DNA of 64,000 bases from an uncultured Pelagibacteraceae bacterium (GTDB lineage: Bacteria > Pseudomonadota > Alphaproteobacteria > Pelagibacterales > AG-422-B15). A model generated the notes under the pieces. That model had not been told where the DNA came from, did no database searches, and saw nothing but the letters and a program-made list of their open reading frames with translations. This document shows, one piece after another, positions 48,841-57,923 of this stretch. Position numbers and translations under genes: made by a program. Location: contig CACCND010000001.1 of NCBI GenBank assembly GCA_902547315.1, positions 62,001-126,000 on the forward strand, written 5' to 3'. How positions within the stretch are numbered: the first letter of the stretch is position 1; each line of letters opens with the position of its first letter.

Positions 48841-49791
48841 TTGCAAAAACTCGTTAATCTTATTTTCAACCAAGGTAGTTGTTTCTGATGGAAATGCATT
48901 AAAAGCATGATCTGCTCCAGGTACAATTATAATCTCAGCATTAGAACCATAACTTAGCCATCGGCCAAACATAAATAATGAATCGTCAAGCAATAAATCT
49001 CTTGTTCCGACTGTAAATAGTGCTGGAGGCATTCCGCTTAAATCACCTTGTATAGGAGAAACGTCTGGTAAACTTTTGTCTACATCTCCCTGAAAATATG
49101 AGTCCCTAAATTTTCTAATCATTGCATATGATAATAAGAAAATCTCATCAGAACCTTCTTGTCTGATTGCGCTTGGAGTTAGACGAGCATCATAAGATCC
49201 ATAAATAAGGTTTGCTCCTTTGATAGTATCTAGCAGCCCTTTACTCTTCAATCTCAACAATGTAACTGCTGATAAGTTGGCGCCAGCCGACTCGCCACCA
49301 ATTATAATCTTTTCAGTATTGAATTCCTTTTTTGAATTTTCTATCAACCAAGTAGCGGCTGTTTCACAATCATCTGGAGCGGCAGGATAAGGATTGGTTG
49401 GTGCAAGACGATATTCCACGCTTACAACAACGCAATTCAGCTCTTTTGAAACTTTTTCCAAAGATTGGTCTTGCATATCTGCAGCGCCGATACAGTGACC
49501 GCCACCGTGAATATGCATATAGATAAAATCAGGACTATCATGATTAAATATTCTTATCGTTACTTTCTGGTCACCATCACCCACTTGTCTATTTTCAGCA
49601 CGATCAGAGTATGGCTGAAACGCAAGTAATCCACCGCCTTGTCTTCTTATATCTTGCAAAACCTCAAATGGTATTTCATGTGATGGAGGTGCGTTGACTA
49701 GTAAGTTTTTTATATGATCATTCATTTCATGAATGTCATTTGGAATATTTTTATTATCAAAAGCTTCAGGTGTAATAGAAGTAAATATCAT
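48829..49791 (-). CDS. Alpha/beta hydrolase, hormone-sensitive-lipase family esterase
   Basis: A 320-residue esterase. Seen: the oxyanion motif HGGGHCIG, SVEYRLAPTNPYPAAPDDC, nucleophile Ser in GGESAGANLSA, DLLLDDS with the probable catalytic Asp, and the catalytic His in GADHAFNAFP. No signal peptide. This is the Aes/LipN-like HSL group; small acyl esters are the likely substrates. Four bases separate its start from the end of the transporter gene upstream. Confidence 0.88.
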   Translation of the reverse strand: MIFTSITPEAFDNKNIPNDIHEMNDHIKNLLVNAPPSHEIPFEVLQDIRRQGGGLLAFQPYSDRAENRQVGDGDQKVTIRIFNHDSPDFIYMHIHGGGHCIGAADMQDQSLEKVSKELNCVVVSVEYRLAPTNPYPAAPDDCETAATWLIENSKKEFNTEKIIIGGESAGANLSAVTLLRLKSKGLLDTIKGANLIYGSYDARLTPSAIRQEGSDEIFLLSYAMIRKFRDSYFQGDVDKSLPDVSPIQGDLSGMPPALFTVGTRDLLLDDSLFMFGRWLSYGSNAEIIIVPGADHAFNAFPSETTTLVENKINEFLQSVL

Positions 49792-49795
49792 TATT

Positions 49796-50398
49796 CTAAG
49801 TGCGTGTTCTTATATAATTAAAAGTTCTATTAAGAATTAAAACATAAATTGGTAAAAATGCTAGATAGCAAACTACTAGCTTAAGAATGAAATCATTAAA
49901 TGCAATCAGATCCCAATTTTCGCGCATAAAGTCATCTGTGGAATTGTAAAATGCTACGCCATAAAACAGATATGTGTCTATGAATTGAGCAAAAAAGGTA
50001 CTTATAACAGGCGCAAGATACCAATAAGAACCCAAATTTAACCCATCATCACCTACTCTGTCCCTTACTTTTGAGAATACAAAAACATCAAGTAACTGTC
50101 CGATTGAATAAGCTAAAACAGACGCAATAGCAATTCTAAAGTCAGCAAATATATATGAAATTATGAAAGCAGGAATGAAGGCAAAGCCAATAACTTTACG
50201 TGCATTTCTTGCATTTGAAAGTCGTACAGTTAAATCTGTTGCCAATACAATAATTGGGAATGTGAATGTACCGATTGTATAATCCAAACCAAATATATTT
50301 ATCGGGAATTGCACTAAATAATTTGATATAGCGATGATAAAGCAGTGTCCTAAAACTAAATAAGTTATTAATTTTCTATTAAGATCCATAGAACTCAT
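49796..50398 (-). CDS. VUT-family queuosine precursor transporter (YhhQ-like)
   Basis: A 200-residue membrane protein with about six spans. The features I associate with the YhhQ/VUT family are visible: the early FPIIVLATDLTVRL loop, a charged NARNARKVIG stretch, RIAIASVLAYSIGQLLDVFVFSKVRD, and STFFAQFIDTYLFY. E. coli YhhQ imports queuosine precursors (preQ0/preQ1). With tgt and queA in the same window and no preQ0 synthesis genes seen, salvage is a reasonable inference. Its first 20 bases overlap the LysE gene. Confidence 0.8.
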   Translation of the reverse strand: MSSMDLNRKLITYLVLGHCFIIAISNYLVQFPINIFGLDYTIGTFTFPIIVLATDLTVRLSNARNARKVIGFAFIPAFIISYIFADFRIAIASVLAYSIGQLLDVFVFSKVRDRVGDDGLNLGSYWYLAPVISTFFAQFIDTYLFYGVAFYNSTDDFMRENWDLIAFNDFILKLVVCYLAFLPIYVLILNRTFNYIRTRT

Positions 50399-50999
50399 AA
50401 TTAATCCATATAACTGTTAAAACAAGTAAAGTTGCCATTAATCCATTAAAATTTCTTATTGCATCCTTCGATTTTATGAAATTATTTAAAAAAACTCCGA
50501 CTGATGTCCAAGTGAGAACTGAAAAAGTATTAGATATGGTAAATCCCAAAAGTACAAAAACCATTCCTTCAAAAAAACTGTCTATAAACTCAAAGTTTTT
50601 ATAGTCCGTATAAATAGAAATAGTCGTTATTGCCATCATAACACCCTTTGGATTTACATATTGAAAAAGAGATGACTCTACAAATGTTATTGGCTTTGAT
50701 CGATCGTCATTATCAGAACTATAAGTAAAATAAATTCTATGAGACAAGTACAGTAAATATAGCGAGCCTAGTATTTGCAAAATGGTTTGTGCTATTGGGT
50801 AGCTCGTAAAAATAGATATTAATCCCAATCCCATCACAATTAATAAAGTTAAAAAACCAAAGACAACACCTGCCATATGAGGAATTGTTTTTACATAACC
50901 AAAGTTTTTTCCTGAAGCTGTAAGCATGATATTATTCGGACCTGGAGTGCCAGATTGAATAATGCAAAGTAATAATAATGGGAAAAAATACTCAAACAT
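50379..50999 (-). CDS. LysE family translocator
   Basis: A 206-residue inner-membrane exporter with about six spans, of the LysE/RhtB family that exports amino acids or related small molecules. The hallmark SGTPGPNNIMLTASGKNFGY is at about residues 17-36, followed by the hydrophobic GVVFGFLTLLIVMGLGL and a second-half YVNPKGVMMAITTIS. Overlaps the downstream transporter gene by 20 bases, suggesting translational coupling. Substrate unknown. Confidence 0.88.
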   Translation of the reverse strand: MFEYFFPLLLLCIIQSGTPGPNNIMLTASGKNFGYVKTIPHMAGVVFGFLTLLIVMGLGLISIFTSYPIAQTILQILGSLYLLYLSHRIYFTYSSDNDDRSKPITFVESSLFQYVNPKGVMMAITTISIYTDYKNFEFIDSFFEGMVFVLLGFTISNTFSVLTWTSVGVFLNNFIKSKDAIRNFNGLMATLLVLTVIWINYEFYGS

Positions 51000-51011
51000 G
51001 AATGTGCTCTT

Positions 51012-51527
51012 TTATAGAACTATGAAATAAATAGAAGTTATAATGACAATTATTGAAGGTAAAACTAAATTGTGCAAGTTTTCATCTACTTTGTAGGTCT
51101 TCACTTCTCCATTTATCTTGAAGGGTAAGTGTTTATCCTTACCAGGTAAAAATTTAAATTTCCTTCCAAATGTATACAAAAAAGGTGTTCTTCCTCCAGG
51201 GTCAGACAGTTTGCCTTTAAATAATGGCATGCTCAATAATGTGATCAAAAAAGAACCTACAAAGCCAACATACCAGAAAAGCCAAAAGAATAACTGATAT
51301 GGATAGTAAAAGTTTGAAATATTGATCCATAGAACAATTAAATTTAATATCATTATCGGATAAAAACCTAAGACTTGCCAAACCACATGAAAGCGAGCGT
51401 GTCCTGTCCAATCAGGATGAGTTGCGTGTGTTTTATTAAAATCGGCAATGGTGGGTCCAATCGTTAATACAACTGTTATGATGGTAAATACAATTCTTGG
51501 AGTAAGATTTTGATCATAAAGATCCAT
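51012..51527 (-). CDS. Unassigned membrane protein, 171 residues
   Basis: Starts with MDLYDQNLTPRIVFTIIT; an upstream in-frame ATG at 51641 would overlap the VOC gene by more than 100 bases and is rejected. About four hydrophobic spans. The loop DFNKTHATHPDWTGHARFHVVWQ is rich in His and Trp and looks conserved-family-like, and a second cytoplasmic loop has DPGGRTPFLYTFGRKFKFLPGK. I do not recognise a family with certainty. Same strand as, and 4 bases after, the VOC gene, so it may belong with the sulfatase module. Confidence 0.7.
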   Translation of the reverse strand: MDLYDQNLTPRIVFTIITVVLTIGPTIADFNKTHATHPDWTGHARFHVVWQVLGFYPIMILNLIVLWINISNFYYPYQLFFWLFWYVGFVGSFLITLLSMPLFKGKLSDPGGRTPFLYTFGRKFKFLPGKDKHLPFKINGEVKTYKVDENLHNLVLPSIIVIITSIYFIVL

Positions 51528-51531
51528 ATGT

Positions 51532-52224
51532 TTATTTAAATTTTTTACGCATATTAATAGCAGCCTGAATTCCTGCAACCGGCTTCTTACCCTCAGGAAC
51601 CGTATTTCCTTTTTTTGTAAGATTTCGAAGTGACTCACCATTTTTGTACATTTGATAGAGTATATCGATATCCATGTTCGTGCCTACTGGCTCTTCAGGA
51701 AAACCTCTAGCAGAAATTTCATTTTTATATTCTTCATCATTTGTCCAATGCTCAAAAAATAATTCTACAAGATTACCGTCTGGGTCTTTATAATACATAC
51801 CTGTTATCCATCCATGGTTGATTGTCCAGTAAGGCTCAAGACCTCTATCCTTTGCCTTATGATAAAAATCAAACCACTTATCGATTGGGTTAAGGCAATA
51901 AGAAATATGGTCTAATCCAATAGTTGTGGGAATATTTTTATTAAGCCAATTTCTCAAAGCTAATATAATTTTTGGAATAAATCCTAATTTCTTTACTCCT
52001 GGCTCAGTATTCGCAATTGCAATACGATGATGCTCCTCATCAAAAGCTAAAAAAGCAATATCATTGCTTTTGTACATTGGCTTGCAACCAAAAAGTTTTT
52101 CATAAAATTCGACCATTGCATTATAATTTTGAGTTTTAAATGCAACATGATGAAAACTGTCTGGGGCATGTTCTGATTTATATTTTTTATATAAATCAAA
52201 ATTTAATGTTACATTATCTTTCAT
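51532..52224 (-). CDS. VOC superfamily metalloenzyme (glyoxalase/extradiol dioxygenase-like)
   Basis: A 230-residue protein with paired beta-alpha-beta-beta-beta modules. Metal-ligand candidates: His in FHHVAFKT, His in GLDHISYCL and Glu in DPDGNLVELFFEHW, a pattern fitting extradiol ring-cleavage dioxygenases, although glyoxalase or other VOC activities cannot be excluded. It follows the sulfatase gene by 3 bases. In context (hydroxylase, FAH hydrolase, GST divergent) a ring-cleavage role is attractive but inferred. Confidence 0.82.
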   Translation of the reverse strand: MKDNVTLNFDLYKKYKSEHAPDSFHHVAFKTQNYNAMVEFYEKLFGCKPMYKSNDIAFLAFDEEHHRIAIANTEPGVKKLGFIPKIILALRNWLNKNIPTTIGLDHISYCLNPIDKWFDFYHKAKDRGLEPYWTINHGWITGMYYKDPDGNLVELFFEHWTNDEEYKNEISARGFPEEPVGTNMDIDILYQMYKNGESLRNLTKKGNTVPEGKKPVAGIQAAINMRKKFK

Positions 52225-52227
52225 ATG

Positions 52228-53931
52228 TTAAGCAGTCCAAAACCAATCGGGGCCAGGTAAGTGAATGACATGATTTTCTAAACCAATTTCTTTGTCTGCA
52301 AGTCTATTGCATTTATCATTCATAGACATTAGTAATTTTTTATTATTTTCATCTTTTGCCAAATCATTCATTTCAAATGGATCTTTTTCTAAATCATATA
52401 ATTGATAGTCTGAATTGTATTTAGTCAATTCATCAAAAGTTGACGGTATGTTATTTTGACGAGGTGAGAAAAATCTTAAAAATTTATACTTTTTGTCCAC
52501 AACGCCTTTGTAATTAAGAGGCGGTGCAAAATCTGGCAAAAAATTACCCCTAGTCATAAATGCTTTTGTTTTTTCATAAAAACCTTCAGCAAGTCCAGTA
52601 AGTCGAAATTTTTCAGCGACCTCAAAAACTGCAGGTATAATTTGAACTCCATGAATTAGATGGCCTTCTTTATCGCGTATATTGTCATAGTTGACATTTT
52701 CAACCAACGCCGCATAACTGTTACCTTTTAATTCAGGGTGCCTATCTCTAAGTTCAGATTTACTAAGTCCTGTAAATTCTAATAATGTCGGAACAATATC
52801 AATATTTGATATTACTGAGTTACACATTTTTTTATCTTTCAGATCCGGGTGGTAAACAAGAGTAGGAACTCTGATAGACTCTTCCCAAGAAACTATTTTT
52901 CCGCGTGACCCCTGTTGTCCAAGCATTTCTCCATGATCAGAGATCATAAAGATAATTGTGTTATCCATTTGACCAGTCTCCTCAAGAGAATGAATAAGTT
53001 TCATCATACGCCTATCAACATCACGTAAGCAGTTGAAATAGTAATTACAAAAATTTCTCCATAAATCTGGTCGATCATATGAGATTTCACCATACACCGT
53101 ATTCATGATCTCAGTTCCAAAGTCATCTGTGCCTATTAATCTTGGGCCGAAATTTTTAGGAAAATCAAAATCGTGTTCTTTTTTATATAATGGATCATCT
53201 GGTGCAAATTTTTGATTTTCACCAACAAATCCTGTACCCAATATTTCAGAAGATGCCCTGAAAAACATTATATCATGAGGATTGACAAAATTTACAAATA
53301 CAGACCAAGGCTTTTCATTTCCTTTTTTATCTCTAATAAAATTTGATGCAGATTCTGCAGTCAAACCATCAAATTTAAAACCACCCTGTCCTAAGTCACG
53401 CTCACCTGGTTGATCTGAATTATCAAAACCATATTTTGAAAACATTTTTTTCATGCCTTCATATCCGAGAGCGTTTTCATTTACGTTACTTTCAGTAATA
53501 TTTGTTAAATGCCATTTGCCAAAATAACCTGTTTCGTAGTCTTGATTTTTTAAAAGATGGCCTATCGTATTTACATTATCGTATAAACCTGGAACCCAAG
53601 GTGTTACCGTATTATCCCATACACCAGTAAATTGAACATGCTGCCCCGTATAAACTGAGCTTCGTGCAGGGGAACATATTGGTGTTGAGGTATAGGATCT
53701 ATTGAAATAGGTTGAGACATTCTCCAAGTACCTGCGCGCTGGCAAATCAATGCTTTTTGGAATAAATGGCCATGCCCGTTCCTGATCATTTAATATTAAT
53801 AAAATATTATAATTTTTAGGCTTTATATAGGCTGGCGCATTTTGTAAATGTAAAATAGATGCAAGGCCACCTAAAGCAATTGAGGCTGCAGACTTTTTAA
53901 TAAAAGAGCGTCTTGATATAGATTTCTTCAT
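52228..53931 (-). CDS. Sulfatase with twin-arginine signal
   Basis: Sulfate ester hydrolase of 567 residues, exported folded to the periplasm. The signal SRRSFIKKSA (Arg7-Arg8) is a good Tat motif, and tatABC is in this window. The metal Asp is in LILNDQ (Asp49). The formylglycine site is CSPAR at residues 86-90 (Cys86, Arg90), which needs a maturation enzyme not seen here. GYFGKWHL and SDHGEMLGQQGS complete the active site. It is divergent from the FAH-hydrolase gene. Substrate is unknown; an aryl or alkyl sulfate fits the surrounding catabolic genes. Confidence 0.92.
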   Translation of the reverse strand: MKKSISRRSFIKKSAASIALGGLASILHLQNAPAYIKPKNYNILLILNDQERAWPFIPKSIDLPARRYLENVSTYFNRSYTSTPICSPARSSVYTGQHVQFTGVWDNTVTPWVPGLYDNVNTIGHLLKNQDYETGYFGKWHLTNITESNVNENALGYEGMKKMFSKYGFDNSDQPGERDLGQGGFKFDGLTAESASNFIRDKKGNEKPWSVFVNFVNPHDIMFFRASSEILGTGFVGENQKFAPDDPLYKKEHDFDFPKNFGPRLIGTDDFGTEIMNTVYGEISYDRPDLWRNFCNYYFNCLRDVDRRMMKLIHSLEETGQMDNTIIFMISDHGEMLGQQGSRGKIVSWEESIRVPTLVYHPDLKDKKMCNSVISNIDIVPTLLEFTGLSKSELRDRHPELKGNSYAALVENVNYDNIRDKEGHLIHGVQIIPAVFEVAEKFRLTGLAEGFYEKTKAFMTRGNFLPDFAPPLNYKGVVDKKYKFLRFFSPRQNNIPSTFDELTKYNSDYQLYDLEKDPFEMNDLAKDENNKKLLMSMNDKCNRLADKEIGLENHVIHLPGPDWFWTA

Positions 53932-53954
53932 ATGTATTATAAAATAATATACAT
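53932..53954. promoter_or_regulatory. Near-palindrome in the sulfatase/FAH-hydrolase divergent region
   Basis: ATGTAT at 53932-53937 and ATACAT at 53949-53954 form inverted arms, with further partial symmetry (TAT/ATA) inside. It lies immediately upstream of the sulfatase ATG and 51 bases before the FAH-hydrolase ATG, in a 74-base gap that must carry promoters for both directions. AT-rich, so only a candidate regulator site. Confidence 0.3.
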
Positions 53955-54005
53955 TATTTAAACTTGTTACAAATCCAGCTTTTAGATATTTATAGATTTA
54001 GTTTT

Positions 54006-54899
54006 ATGAAATTAGTTACTTTTACTTTTAATGACACTACATCCATAGGGACATTAAATGGAGACCATATAGTGGATTTCTCAAATAGCTCATTACCTAA
54101 CAACATGATAGATTTTATCGCTCTTGGAGATCAGGGTCTGGATACTGCAAAAAAACTTATTGATAATAGTGAAAATAAAATTGAGTTAAGCAAAGTACAT
54201 TTAGAAGCTCCTATTGCTAAACCAAGTAAAATTCTTGCGGTTGGATTAAACTACAAAGAACATCAAGATGAAGTTGCTCAAACTGCTGCAAATACAATAG
54301 GTAAAGCTCAAGAAAAATATCCAAATATATTTAACAAGCAAAATAGCTCTGTTAACGGTCCATACGATGATGTTCATCGGCCGCGTGCCTCAGAATTTTT
54401 AGATTATGAAGGCGAACTTGGTTTCATTATTGGAAAAAAATGTCGTCATGTACCTTATGACAAAGCAGCTGGAGTTATTTACGGCTATACAGTCGTTAAC
54501 GATGTTACAATCAGAGATTGGCAGATGCGTGGTCCTCCTATGACAATGACTATGGGTAAGTCATGGGACACCCATTGTCCATTCGGTCCATATATTGTAA
54601 CCAGTGATGAAGTTGGTAACCCACATGATCTTAAGCTTGAAACATATGTTAATGGAGAATTAAGGCAATCGGCTTCGACAAGTGATTTAATTTTTGACTG
54701 TTTTACATTAGTTGAGTACTTATCGACTGCATTTACGCTAGAACCTGGAGACTTGATTCCAACTGGTACACCTGCTGGTTCTGCGGTGATGACAAGAAAT
54801 TGGCTTAAAGCAGGTGACGAAGTTAAAATTGAAATTGAAAAACTGGGCTACATTAACAATAAAGTTATTGAAGAGCCAGAAGATACGCCTGCATACTAA
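54006..54899 (+). CDS. Fumarylacetoacetate hydrolase family protein
   Basis: Metal-dependent C-C or enol hydrolase of about 297 residues. The ATG at 54006 is chosen because MKLVTFTFND is the typical family start, and the 14 extra upstream residues are not family-like. Seen: KILAVGLNYKEHQDE, the metal-binding DYEGELGFIIG (paired Glu) with Asp in VVNDVTIRD, and GDLIPTGTPAGSA. Family members finish extradiol or gentisate ring cleavage (acylpyruvate hydrolase, hydratase or decarboxylase). Followed by the hydroxylase gene after 5 bases. Confidence 0.9.
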   Translation: MKLVTFTFNDTTSIGTLNGDHIVDFSNSSLPNNMIDFIALGDQGLDTAKKLIDNSENKIELSKVHLEAPIAKPSKILAVGLNYKEHQDEVAQTAANTIGKAQEKYPNIFNKQNSSVNGPYDDVHRPRASEFLDYEGELGFIIGKKCRHVPYDKAAGVIYGYTVVNDVTIRDWQMRGPPMTMTMGKSWDTHCPFGPYIVTSDEVGNPHDLKLETYVNGELRQSASTSDLIFDCFTLVEYLSTAFTLEPGDLIPTGTPAGSAVMTRNWLKAGDEVKIEIEKLGYINNKVIEEPEDTPAY

Positions 54900-54904
54900 A
54901 TCGC

Positions 54905-56515
54905 GTGAGTGATACTGAATATGATGTCATTGTAGCTGGTTATGGGCCAGTGGGTGAAACCTGCGCAAACTTGCTAGGGTATTACGGTATTAAAGCGTTA
55001 ATCTTAGACAAAGAAAAAGAAACCTTCCCCTTGCCTAGAGCAATAACATGGGATGCTGAATGTCAGCGGGCAATGGCTCATTGCAACTTTCTAACTGAAG
55101 TAAAGACCAGAAAAATTAGAGGTGTTGATAATAAAGACGCAAAAAAAAGATCAATTTTAAAAATTACGATGGATGGGTTTGATACATATAATTATCAACA
55201 TTCAATACTATTCATTCATCAACCTCAATTTGATGAAGCGCATAGAGAAAATGCAAAAAAATATCAAACTAATACGATTAGAACAGGTAATGAAATTTTA
55301 AGCGTTAATCAATCTGATGGCGTTGTAAATTGTTCCTACAAAAACATTGAAACTGGGAAAGAGTTTAAAACAAACAGTAAGTATCTTTTAGCATGCGATG
55401 GTGCAAATAGTACAATTCGAAAGCTCAAAAATATTGAACTTAAAAGTTTAGATGCTGATGAGACCTGGATGGTGGTGGACGGGTATACAAAAAGTAAATT
55501 TGACTGTTTTACAGATATTGATGCGATTCAATATTGTAATCCGTCGCGACCAACAACAATTATTCAAGGTGTTGATAATTGCTTTAGATTTGAAATAGCC
55601 TTTATGCCAGGTGATACTGTTGATGAAATTCAAAAAGAAAAAGTTTTTAGAAAATACATAGACCAATGGATCGGAGATAATGAAATTGAATTTAGCAGAA
55701 CAGCAGTATACTCATTTCATGCAGCTGATGCTGTTAAATGGCGTGATGAAAACATTTTTCTACTCGGTGACGCTGCGCACCAAATGCCTCCTTTTATGGG
55801 TCAAGGAATGAACTCTGGATGTAGGGATGCTGAAAATATATTGTGGAAAATTAATGGAGTACTAAAAGGACTTTACTCACCTAAAATATTGGATACCTAC
55901 CAATCAGAGAGAAGACCGCACGTCGCACGAATTACTAGAGGGGCAATTAAAATGGGAGGCATCATTAATGCTAAAAGTAAATTTAAAGCATTAATTAGGA
56001 ATGCATTGTTAAGAACACAAAGTTATTTAAGAGGCAAAGAAAATATATTTCCTGTTTTAAATGGCAACCGTCTAGGACCTGGTGCTCATAAAATGCCAAA
56101 AATTAAGAATGTTTCTATAGAGAGATATTACTTCAATCAAATAAATGTTCGTCTTAATGATGGTAGGATTTTGGGCACAGATAATATACTGGAAAAGAAT
56201 TTTGGAATTATTTTAAATAATTTTGAAGGTAATAAAAATATCTCAGAGGATAATCTTGAACTATTAAAAAGTCATAATTTTAAGATCATAAATATAACAC
56301 CTCATTACGACCGTTCAAACTATATGGGCTACATTGCGTGTGAAGAAACTCATAAAGATCTACAAATTTACTGCAAAAAGTTTGAATGTTCTGGAGTTAT
56401 ATTAAGACCTGATAAATATGTTTTCGATTTATTTAACTTTGATAAAAACGATAGTCTTGAAACTATTATTAATGATGTATTATTAAATATTAGAGATAAA
56501 ATTGAATTTAATTGA
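54905..56515 (+). CDS. FAD-dependent aromatic hydroxylase, MhpA-like
   Basis: Flavin monooxygenase of 536 residues of the 3-(3-hydroxyphenyl)propionate hydroxylase (MhpA) / PHBH group. It starts with GTG, since the FAD-binding GYGPVG at residues 12-17 follows directly and no ATG is available before it. FLLGDAAHQMPPFMGQGMNSG provides the second FAD motif. The N-terminal PLPRAITWDAECQRA matches MhpA. The C-terminal third is less conserved. Expected to hydroxylate a phenolic ring ahead of ring cleavage; exact substrate not known. Confidence 0.88.
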   Translation: MSDTEYDVIVAGYGPVGETCANLLGYYGIKALILDKEKETFPLPRAITWDAECQRAMAHCNFLTEVKTRKIRGVDNKDAKKRSILKITMDGFDTYNYQHSILFIHQPQFDEAHRENAKKYQTNTIRTGNEILSVNQSDGVVNCSYKNIETGKEFKTNSKYLLACDGANSTIRKLKNIELKSLDADETWMVVDGYTKSKFDCFTDIDAIQYCNPSRPTTIIQGVDNCFRFEIAFMPGDTVDEIQKEKVFRKYIDQWIGDNEIEFSRTAVYSFHAADAVKWRDENIFLLGDAAHQMPPFMGQGMNSGCRDAENILWKINGVLKGLYSPKILDTYQSERRPHVARITRGAIKMGGIINAKSKFKALIRNALLRTQSYLRGKENIFPVLNGNRLGPGAHKMPKIKNVSIERYYFNQINVRLNDGRILGTDNILEKNFGIILNNFEGNKNISEDNLELLKSHNFKIINITPHYDRSNYMGYIACEETHKDLQIYCKKFECSGVILRPDKYVFDLFNFDKNDSLETIINDVLLNIRDKIEFN

Positions 56516-56545
56516 AACACTGTTTTTAAGGAGTAAAATATAAAA

Positions 56546-56923
56546 ATGCCATTAGACGATCAAGATAGAAAAAAGGGATTAGAAATCCTTAAGAAGATGA
56601 ATTTACTTAAAAATGATGAGACTCCTGTCTCTAAAGACTTGCTAAAGCAAATAATTGATATGTTGTATGGAACAATCTGGTCACGAACTGAGCAGTTATC
56701 GCTTCAAGAAAGAAGCATGATTACGCTCACAGTTTTGGTAGCACTTAATAGAGAGAATGAATTAAAATCTCATTTAAGAGGGGCTAAAAATTTGGGGATA
56801 ACTAAAGAAAAAATTGAAGAAATGATATTGCATGTTGCTCACTATAGTGGTTTTCCCACAGCAGTTTCAGCGAGCCAGCTGTTAAATAAAGTCTGGGACT
56901 CAGATGAAACAAACTCAGGATAA
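56546..56923 (+). CDS. Carboxymuconolactone decarboxylase family protein
   Basis: A 125-residue all-helical protein of the CMD/AhpD family. Visible: an N-terminal region with DMLYGTIWSRTEQLSLQERSMITL, the LNRENELKSHLRGAKNLGIT helix and the C-terminal HVAHYSGFPTAVSASQ. Lacks a CxxC motif, so it is closer to gamma-carboxymuconolactone decarboxylase than to AhpD peroxidase partners. Ribosome-binding site AAGGAG. The GST gene starts inside its end (20-base overlap). Confidence 0.87.
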   Translation: MPLDDQDRKKGLEILKKMNLLKNDETPVSKDLLKQIIDMLYGTIWSRTEQLSLQERSMITLTVLVALNRENELKSHLRGAKNLGITKEKIEEMILHVAHYSGFPTAVSASQLLNKVWDSDETNSG

Positions 56924-57839
56924 GAATTCAAAAAATTTAATAGGAAAACAATCCTATAAAGTTTTAGAAACAACAGAACCTTGGATTTTATACCACAACG
57001 ATTTTTCTCTCTGTTCAAGAAAAGTCAGAATTTGTTTGGCTGAACTAAAGATTAATTACAAACCCATTCATATTAATATTATTGAAACTGGTAGTGCCGA
57101 TAACTTAACCAAAGACTTTAAATTTATAAACCCAAATGTCACCGTCCCTGTTCTACTTCACAATGGGTCTCCTATTTACGAGTCTCATGAACAAATAAAA
57201 TACTTACAAGAATTTATGAAAAATGAGATAAATTTAAATGATGAAATATCTTACTGGGTTAAAAAAGGGTCACTCATTGGGGAACCCATAAATGACTTAG
57301 AAAAATATGCTGGAAATTGTGTTTCTTTATTAACACCCCCACTATTTATTAGTATGTTACAGAATATTTCTATTTTTAAGTTTTTTTCATATTATATTCG
57401 TCATCCAGTAAAATTTAGAGCATTCAATTTCATCATTTTTAAGATCTTTGGTTTTAACTCCTACAAGGCAAAAACTCCGTTGTTTAAAATTAGTCAAAAA
57501 GTTATTACACATTTGAATAACCACATGAGAGAATTCAATTCACAAATTCTAAATAAAAAATGGATAAGTAACAATCAATTTAGTGTCGCGGATATAACTT
57601 GGGCTGTACTTCTTCACCGACTTGAAGAGCTGCAAATTCTCGAGAAATTTTCTAATAATTATCCTGCAATAGAAAATTACTATATACGAGTTAAAAAAAG
57701 GCATTCCTTCAAGGAAGGTGTGCTGGATTTTAAGAATACTAGCGTAGATAAAGGAGTAAAAATTTTACAAAAATCAATAAGTTCGCTGAACCATCTTAGG
57801 AAGCATTACATTGAAATTGAGGACAGTATCAAAAAATGA
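56904..57839 (+). CDS. Glutathione S-transferase family protein
   Basis: A 311-residue protein with an N-terminal thioredoxin-like domain (WILYHNDFSLCSRKVRICLAE, then NPNVTVPVLLHNGSPIYES with the glutathione-binding cis-Pro and Glu-Ser) and a longer than usual C-terminal helical domain ending with FSVADITWAVLLHRLEEL. The candidate active-site residues are Ser and Cys in DFSLCSRK. In a catabolic cluster it may act as a cis-trans isomerase (maleylpyruvate/maleylacetoacetate type) or a detoxifier. Translationally coupled to the upstream gene by overlap. Confidence 0.85.
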   Translation: MKQTQDKNSKNLIGKQSYKVLETTEPWILYHNDFSLCSRKVRICLAELKINYKPIHINIIETGSADNLTKDFKFINPNVTVPVLLHNGSPIYESHEQIKYLQEFMKNEINLNDEISYWVKKGSLIGEPINDLEKYAGNCVSLLTPPLFISMLQNISIFKFFSYYIRHPVKFRAFNFIIFKIFGFNSYKAKTPLFKISQKVITHLNNHMREFNSQILNKKWISNNQFSVADITWAVLLHRLEELQILEKFSNNYPAIENYYIRVKKRHSFKEGVLDFKNTSVDKGVKILQKSISSLNHLRKHYIEIEDSIKK

Positions 57840-57923
57840 AGCTATCAGTAAAAACAGAGATTTCTTTAATTTCACTAAAAAATCAGACTAAAATATGTCG
57901 CGAGATGCAATATTAATTAATAT

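Noticed and set aside
51528-51641. Upstream in-frame ATG extending the 171-residue membrane protein
   Set aside because: The extension overlaps the VOC gene by more than 100 bases and encodes no family-like sequence; the ATG at 51527 is the natural start.
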